Assembly (NCBI GenBank): GCA_026418655.1
Contig: JAOAAW010000155.1
Span: 1 to 6,731, forward strand
Direction of reading: 5' to 3'
Source: a bacterium
GTDB lineage: Bacteria > Ratteibacteria > UBA8468 > B48-G9 > DTJG01
DNA: 6,731 bases
Shown here: piece by piece, positions 1 to 4,430 of the stretch
Layout of the letters: every line of letters begins with the position of its first letter
Position numbering within the stretch: position 1 is the stretch's first letter
The notes under the pieces: model-generated
Databases searched by the model: none
What the model saw: only the letters and a program-made list of their open reading frames with translations
Told to the model about the DNA's origin: nothing
Position numbers and translations under genes: made by a program

Positions 1-19
1 AGATGTGTATAAGAGACAG
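1..19 (+). other. Residual Tn5/Nextera mosaic-end adapter (library artefact)
   Basis: The first 19 bases, AGATGTGTATAAGAGACAG, match the transposase mosaic-end sequence of Nextera-type sequencing libraries exactly. This orientation at a contig start is what results when a short-insert read runs into the adapter and is assembled untrimmed. It is not genomic, and native sequence starts at about base 20. It also shows that the window begins at a contig end, so nothing can be said about what lies left of the first gene. Confidence 0.97.
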
Positions 20-42
20 CTCCCATATTTTTTAAAATTGAG

Positions 43-495
43 TTAAAAAATAAACTTTATTATTCCCAGTGTTAAAAGAGATACAATAGTACCTGCCATC
101 AAAACACCACCAATAAGGCCTATCAAATAATTTTTAAATCTAAGTTGAAAAATAACTGAGGCAATAGTTCCAGTCCATGCTCCTGTCATAGGTAGCGGAA
201 TTCCTACAAATATTAGTAACCCCATTGTCTTATAAACTTCAACAATTTTTGACTTGCTTTTGGTTCTATTAATCAGATACATATTTATCTTTTTTCCAAA
301 CCCAAATTTTTCAACAAATCTTAAAAGTTTTTCAAGAAAAAAATATAGAGGAATAACAGGAAGCAAATTTCCTATAATCGCTATTAAAAAGACATTCCAG
401 AAAGGAATTCCTTTACTCAGGCCATACGGTATTGCTCCTCTTAATTCTGAAATTGGAAGCATTGAAAGACCAAGAGTAATCAAAATATTTTCCAT
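43..495 (-). CDS. Small multi-drug export family (COG2426) integral membrane protein
   Basis: A 150-residue, strongly hydrophobic protein of the family named 'small multi-drug export' (PF06695/COG2426). The transport role behind that name is poorly supported, so it is best called a conserved inner-membrane protein of unknown function. Family signatures are SELRGAIPYG at residues 16-25, right after the first hydrophobic segment, GNLLPVIPLYF at about 42-52, and IFVGIPLPMTGAWTGT at about 95-110. A last hydrophobic segment (about 125-148) ends at the TAA. A basic stretch rich in Lys and Arg lies between the central membrane segments. The start chosen is the ATG at 495, because it places the first membrane helix at the N-terminus as in relatives and gives a usual family length. 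An in-frame ATG at 585 would add 30 polar residues. Neither start has a convincing Shine-Dalgarno sequence. It is divergent from rsmE. The family call is sure, the function is not. Confidence 0.88.
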   Translation of the reverse strand: MENILITLGLSMLPISELRGAIPYGLSKGIPFWNVFLIAIIGNLLPVIPLYFFLEKLLRFVEKFGFGKKINMYLINRTKSKSKIVEVYKTMGLLIFVGIPLPMTGAWTGTIASVIFQLRFKNYLIGLIGGVLMAGTIVSLLTLGIIKFIF

Positions 496-640
496 TATTT
501 TCTGTGCTCGGGTTCTATTAATTTTTGATGCCTCTATTTTATCATTATTATCACATTGTCCTAAAATTTTTGCTGCCCAAATCATTTTAATTACTAAATT
601 TGAAATCTATAATTTTCAGGATAAAATTTAAGAAGTCATA

Positions 641-661
641 ACGTTGATCAGAATCCAACGT
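641..661. promoter_or_regulatory. Inverted repeat in the divergent intergenic region (possible operator or hairpin)
   Basis: A perfect 6-bp inverted repeat, ACGTTG (641-646) and CAACGT (656-661), is separated by 9 bases. The half-site centres are 15 bp apart. It lies between the divergent membrane-protein gene and rsmE, where an operator would be expected, but it could also form a small hairpin in the leader of the minus-strand gene. Six-base dyads occur by chance, and no regulator gene is adjacent, so this is only a candidate. Confidence 0.25.
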
Positions 662-694
662 GAGAGTTAAACGCACTGGAGGTTTTTTAAGTTA

Positions 695-724
695 TTTCTA
701 AAATTGATTTCAGCGCCATGTCAA
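695..724 (-). promoter_or_regulatory. Possible sigma70-type promoter for the membrane protein gene
   Basis: On the minus strand a perfect TTGACA (724 down to 719) is followed after 18 bases by TAGAAA (700 down to 695), a 4-of-6 match to the -10 consensus. It points toward the membrane protein gene and would give a leader of roughly 190 nt to the preferred start. A second possible -10, TATAGA at 611-606, lies closer to the gene but lacks a good -35. In such AT-rich sequence this is weak evidence. Confidence 0.3.
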
Positions 725-782
725 TGGTGCAATTAATTGAAAAAGTTGCTCTTTGTTTATTCTGCTGGAGTTAAGTATAAAA

Positions 783-1535
783 ATGAGAAGGATTTATCTT
801 CATGATTACAGAAGACTGAAAGATAAAATTCTTATTTCAAATGAACCTGCCCATTATTTAAGAAACGTGTTACGAATGAACGTTGGGTCAAGGTTTATCG
901 CATTTGATGGTGCGGGCAGAGAATACGAATTAGAAATCAAAAAATCCTCAACTAATGAAATTGAAACAGAAATCATGCAGGAAAGAATTATGACACAAAA
1001 AGAAACATTAATACCCATGGAACTCTGTATTTCACTGTGCAAGGTCAGTACATTTGAAAATATATTAAAAAAAGCATCTGAACTTGGTGTTACAAAGATA
1101 TCTCCGATTAAAAGTGAAAGGAGTATTATTCAAATACAGGATGGAAAACTTGAAAGAAAACTTATTAGGTGGAAAAAAATCGCAGCGCAGGGTTGCAAGA
1201 TATCAGGGAGAACAAAAATACCCGAAATCATACCGCCTGTTGAATTTAAAAACATTGTCAAAGAAAAAGGTTGTGGGATATTATTCTGGGAACAGTCCAG
1301 AACCAATCTAAAGTCAAAAATTGATAGATTACTCAAGAATGCTTATGATAAAAAAATACTCAGAATTTTTATAGGCCCAGAAGGTGGATTTACAGATGAT
1401 GAAATTAACTTAGCTGAAAAAAATGACATTATTATTGTCAGTCTTGGCCCAAGAATACTGAGTGTGGAAACAGCTACCGTCGCAGCGATTTCAATTCTGT
1501 TATATGAATTTGAAAATTTTAACACTACCTATTGA
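783..1535 (+). CDS. rsmE: 16S rRNA (uracil-1498-N3)-methyltransferase RsmE
   Basis: A 250-residue SPOUT-class (trefoil-knot) methyltransferase that would transfer a methyl group from S-adenosylmethionine to N3 of U1498 in 16S rRNA of the 30S subunit. It acts in the cytoplasm. The N-terminal PUA-like part contains HYLRNVLRMNVG and FDGAGREYEL (about residues 24-51). The methyltransferase domain shows CKVSTFENILKKASELGV (86-103), then SPIKSERS (107-114), IGPEGGFTDDE (197-207) and the knot motif LGPRILSVETA (221-231). Length is normal for the family. The ATG at 783 is chosen because MRRIY is a typical RsmE beginning and GGAG (767-770) lies 12 bases upstream. A TTG at 753 is open but would swallow that site. 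Two motifs differ from the usual form: the EAAEQSGR-type segment reads QGCKISGR, and the usual Arg of ILRxETA is Ser227. The gene overlaps the convergent oxidoreductase gene by 7 bp. Confidence 0.93.
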   Translation: MRRIYLHDYRRLKDKILISNEPAHYLRNVLRMNVGSRFIAFDGAGREYELEIKKSSTNEIETEIMQERIMTQKETLIPMELCISLCKVSTFENILKKASELGVTKISPIKSERSIIQIQDGKLERKLIRWKKIAAQGCKISGRTKIPEIIPPVEFKNIVKEKGCGILFWEQSRTNLKSKIDRLLKNAYDKKILRIFIGPEGGFTDDEINLAEKNDIIIVSLGPRILSVETATVAAISILLYEFENFNTTY

Positions 1536-2551
1536 TCAATTGAAACTATCTTTCCGGTCTCAAGAGATTCAAGTTCTTTCAAAACAATCTTGAGACTATT
1601 CACAGCATCCTCAGGAGTAATAACTTGAAATTCTTTGTTATGAACAACATGGTCAATGAAATAGTTGAGTTCAAAAAAGTATCCACCAAGGTCAGAAATA
1701 TTGCCCCCTGAAACCTGGGATGTTTTCCTTTCCAGCTGAGGCCTGTCAATCCTTCCATCCGCATAATAAACGGTTAGAGTTGGACTTGACGCTGAATCAA
1801 AATCAACCACTGCCTTTTCAAACTGAGCGATAAATTTCATCTCAAAAGGAAAATTAGAAGTCATATCCCAACCACCTTCGGCAAAGGCGGTCATACCATC
1901 AGGAAAATTGTAAGTTGTAAATACATGTATGTAGCCTTCTTCTGAAGAAAATGTTCCACGAGAGTAAAGAGAAATCGGTTTTTGCCCACAAAGATACAGG
2001 ATATAATCAACATCATGTATATGGAGGTCGAAAAGTGCTCCACCAGAACGTTCCTTATCAAGCAACCAATTCTGCCATCCCCAGGTGGGCTTTGGACTTA
2101 ACCTTGTACAGGTAATAGTAATCAGTTTTCCAAATCTTCCCTGGTCATAATTTCTCTTCACAAATGCGTACTCTGGCCAGAATCTTATAACATGGGCGAC
2201 CATGAATCGTACCTTTTTTTGATAACATGTTCTGACCATTTCCTGAGCATCGTCAAGTGTCAGTGCAATCGGTTTTTCGCACACAATATCTTTTCCAGCT
2301 TCTGCTGCCTTGATAACATATTCCTTGTGCAAAAAGGTAGGCAAGCAAATATCAACTATTGAGATTTCAGGTTTTGCTAGAACCTGACCTATTTCAAGGT
2401 ATGGGATCGCTCCATACTTTTCTGCAAGTGATTTTGCCTTTTCACCTCGCTGATCCACAATTGCCGCTATTTTAACATTGGGTAGTTGTGAATAAACTTC
2501 TGCGTGCATTGAACCCATAAACCCTGCGCCGATAATTGCAACCCTTACCAT
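1529..2551 (-). CDS. Gfo/Idh/MocA family NAD(P)-dependent oxidoreductase
   Basis: A 340-residue cytoplasmic dehydrogenase of the glucose-fructose oxidoreductase / inositol dehydrogenase family, which oxidise or reduce hydroxyl groups on sugars, cyclitols or related compounds. The N-terminal Rossmann fold begins at once, with GAGFMG at residues 8-13 and the acidic residue D33 at the end of the second strand, favouring NAD over NADP. CEKPIALT (91-98) holds the family lysine K93. GGALFDLHIHDVD (170-182) carries D175 and H179, which together with K93 match the catalytic Lys-Asp-His arrangement of inositol dehydrogenases. The C-terminal beta-sheet domain is complete and the length is normal. AGGAGGAGGAG directly precedes the ATG, a very strong ribosome-binding site. 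It is last in a probable three-gene transcript, 33 bp after the propeller gene, and overlaps rsmE tail to tail. The substrate cannot be told from sequence. Confidence 0.92.
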   Translation of the reverse strand: MVRVAIIGAGFMGSMHAEVYSQLPNVKIAAIVDQRGEKAKSLAEKYGAIPYLEIGQVLAKPEISIVDICLPTFLHKEYVIKAAEAGKDIVCEKPIALTLDDAQEMVRTCYQKKVRFMVAHVIRFWPEYAFVKRNYDQGRFGKLITITCTRLSPKPTWGWQNWLLDKERSGGALFDLHIHDVDYILYLCGQKPISLYSRGTFSSEEGYIHVFTTYNFPDGMTAFAEGGWDMTSNFPFEMKFIAQFEKAVVDFDSASSPTLTVYYADGRIDRPQLERKTSQVSGGNISDLGGYFFELNYFIDHVVHNKEFQVITPEDAVNSLKIVLKELESLETGKIVSIDQ

Positions 2552-2562
2552 CTCCTCCTCCT
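2552..2562 (-). promoter_or_regulatory. Strong purine-rich ribosome-binding site of the oxidoreductase gene
   Basis: On the minus strand AGGAGGAGGAG runs directly into the ATG at 2551. The best register (AGGAGG) lies 5 bases before the start, and tandem GGA units allow more than one pairing with the 16S rRNA tail. It is much stronger than the sites of the other genes in the window and fixes this start codon. Confidence 0.8.
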
Positions 2563-2584
2563 AAAAGATTATTGATAAATCTTA

Positions 2585-4429
2585 TTATTTCCAATCCACA
2601 GTATATGCAAGTAGACTTTTTCCTTTGGCAAGAACATAAAAGTTGTTTGAAACTGCTGCTTCTGCAATTTTCACTGATTTATCTATTGAATAGTACCACA
2701 CATTTCTTTTGTTTTTATCAGGAAAATAGTACCACCGATTCCATGTTCCTACGACTGCTTCAATTATATCCTTGTTGAAAGTTAATAATTTCACATCTCC
2801 ACCAAGAGTAAACCTAATTATCTCATTTCCGGTTGAAGAAAACAGGTGAACAAGATTATTTCTCAAACCGGTAGATATGTGCTCAATTCCAGGCGAAATC
2901 CTAACTTTTTCAACGGCACCACCAAGTTTTCTATTCCAGGTCAAATTTCCTTCATTGTTGTATACAAAAATATCACCAGCCATTGTTCCTGCAACAAGAA
3001 ATGAACAATCAGGACTCATCTTTATGCTTCCTATCCAGTCAGGTAAAGTCCTTGTCCAAAAAATTTCACCCTTTGAATCAAGATAGTAAATTTTATCATC
3101 GATTGCGTATGCCCAGAATTTACCATTCTCACCAATAGAAATTGCTCGAACAAGATTTTTTACCTTCGTCTGAAATATGAGTTTTGTTCCTTCTGCCAGG
3201 CATAATCTTCCATTAATGGAAGCCCATGCAGCATAATTCCCATCCGGAGAAATTGCGATACATACAATCTCATCCTGTTCCCTGAAGATTTTGCTAACAG
3301 TACCTGAACGATTGAACAGATATACACTTCCATCCTTACATCCTGCAATAAGTTTTGCTCCTGATTCTGCAACTGCAATTCCTGTTATTTCATTTGATGT
3401 CTCGTATGTCCATTGATATGAGTTCACTGGAATTAAAAGATCTTCCGGTATTTTTTTTCCCTGAAATTCTAGAACAAATCTTTCGAAGAAGTTCGGTAAA
3501 AATTCGTAGTTCTCATTCTTATATTCAAAGTTCTCAACAGGTTCATTCTGTCCTGCTTTATATACACGAACCTGAAAAATGTATTGATTCTCAATTCTAA
3601 CCAGGAAAGGTTCGAGAATATAGTTAACATTTAGGAGTTTCACAATTCTCGCCCTCTCTTCACGATCTTCAATGATGTCACGTCTTGTAATCTGTTGTTC
3701 ACCAAGCATTCTATCAAGAATCTGGTCTTTTACAAGGGTGTAATTTCTCGTATCAAGTAGGGAAAGTTTTTCCTTAAAAATCTGTCCTGAATTGGAAAGA
3801 AAATCTGGCAGGTCTTGAAGTTTCATATCAAGAACAAGAATTATTTGCGGTTCCAGCCTCGCAGTTAAGGTTCTTATTCTTCCTTGAATTGTTGAAGCTG
3901 GCGGCACTGAATTATGAAAATTCTTTACAGAGATACAATTAAGAAGTTCCTGATAGCAAGATATGGCCTGTGAATAGAGTCCTTCAGATTCAAGAATGTT
4001 TCCGAGTTTATAAAGATATGCGCCATCAGGAATATATGAACGATTCAGATATAACTTTATATATCTTATAGCTTCTTTGGGGCGCAGGTGTTCCTCTGCG
4101 TAATCTCCAAAAATCCGGTAAATATATGCAGAAGGTGAAGCATACCTCAAAATGTCAAGGGCTTCCTGTGTTCGTGGCCAATGTGAAGGCCAATTTTTGG
4201 GATTGAATGGTTCTGCCGCGCGAGTTAATTCTTCTGCCTTTCTGAGGTAGGAATCTTCCATCTTGTGATTCCCCGAAATATGGTATTGTCGTGCTTTTTC
4301 AATACATGTCCAAACATTAACCGGATATATTGCTTTAAGATTCAAGTTGTTTTTATACCAAACCTGAGCGTTTATAAAAGTTGAATTCAAGGTTAAAACA
4401 AACAAAATAAAAATAGAAATTTTCTTCAT
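2585..4429 (-). CDS. Secreted TPR / CsgG-like / seven-repeat beta-propeller protein
   Basis: A 614-residue exported protein not recognised as a named gene. Residues 1-21 form a signal peptide (MKK, hydrophobic core, INA before Q22) without a lipobox cysteine, so a soluble periplasmic or secreted location is inferred. Residues about 37-75 and 99-166 are helical and TPR-like, the latter including the pair AYIYRIFGDYAEE and AYLYKLGNILESEG. Residues about 195-322 resemble CsgG/LpoB/TolB-N-type envelope domains: the hallmark run is YTLVKDQILDRMLGEQQ (230-246), then ARIVKLLNVNYILEPF (260-275) and a beta-rich tail. Residues 339-614 contain seven repeats of about 39 residues, each with a pattern like GDIFVYNNEG or DKIYYLDSKG, predicting a PQQ/WD40-like seven-bladed propeller. 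The ATG lies one base after the upstream TGA, with AGGT 7 bases before it, so translation is probably coupled to the HEAT/CBM9 gene. Binding or scaffolding is likelier than catalysis; the function is unknown. Confidence 0.85.
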   Translation of the reverse strand: MKKISIFILFVLTLNSTFINAQVWYKNNLNLKAIYPVNVWTCIEKARQYHISGNHKMEDSYLRKAEELTRAAEPFNPKNWPSHWPRTQEALDILRYASPSAYIYRIFGDYAEEHLRPKEAIRYIKLYLNRSYIPDGAYLYKLGNILESEGLYSQAISCYQELLNCISVKNFHNSVPPASTIQGRIRTLTARLEPQIILVLDMKLQDLPDFLSNSGQIFKEKLSLLDTRNYTLVKDQILDRMLGEQQITRRDIIEDREERARIVKLLNVNYILEPFLVRIENQYIFQVRVYKAGQNEPVENFEYKNENYEFLPNFFERFVLEFQGKKIPEDLLIPVNSYQWTYETSNEITGIAVAESGAKLIAGCKDGSVYLFNRSGTVSKIFREQDEIVCIAISPDGNYAAWASINGRLCLAEGTKLIFQTKVKNLVRAISIGENGKFWAYAIDDKIYYLDSKGEIFWTRTLPDWIGSIKMSPDCSFLVAGTMAGDIFVYNNEGNLTWNRKLGGAVEKVRISPGIEHISTGLRNNLVHLFSSTGNEIIRFTLGGDVKLLTFNKDIIEAVVGTWNRWYYFPDKNKRNVWYYSIDKSVKIAEAAVSNNFYVLAKGKSLLAYTVDWK

Positions 4430-4430
4430 A

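Noticed and set aside
262..522. A 12-base direct repeat (GGTTCTATTAAT) at 262-273 and 511-522, giving INRT twice in the longer membrane protein frame.
   Set aside because: Only two short copies exist, one in the doubtful N-terminal extension, and there is no flanking structure of a mobile element or recombination site.
254..631. A 125-codon plus-strand open frame opposite the membrane protein gene.
   Set aside because: It is the antisense of a clear COG2426 gene, has no recognisable domain or ribosome-binding site, and its length follows from AT-rich composition. Other antisense frames within rsmE and the three right-hand genes were dropped for the same reason.
718..774. An 18-codon open frame (ATG to TAA) ending 8 bases before rsmE, looking like a leader peptide.
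   Set aside because: No Shine-Dalgarno sequence precedes its ATG, it has no codon run suggesting attenuation, and it overlaps the ribosome-binding site of rsmE. Chance is the simpler explanation.
737..781. TTGAAA (737-742) and TATAAA (776-781) as an rsmE promoter.
   Set aside because: The spacing of 33 bases is far too long, and the TATAAA abuts the start codon.
2565..2583. Inverted repeat AAGATT / AATCTT between the propeller and oxidoreductase genes, a possible terminator or attenuator.
   Set aside because: The stem is only 6 bp with one G-C pair and has no real T-tract after it, so it is too weak to stop transcription.
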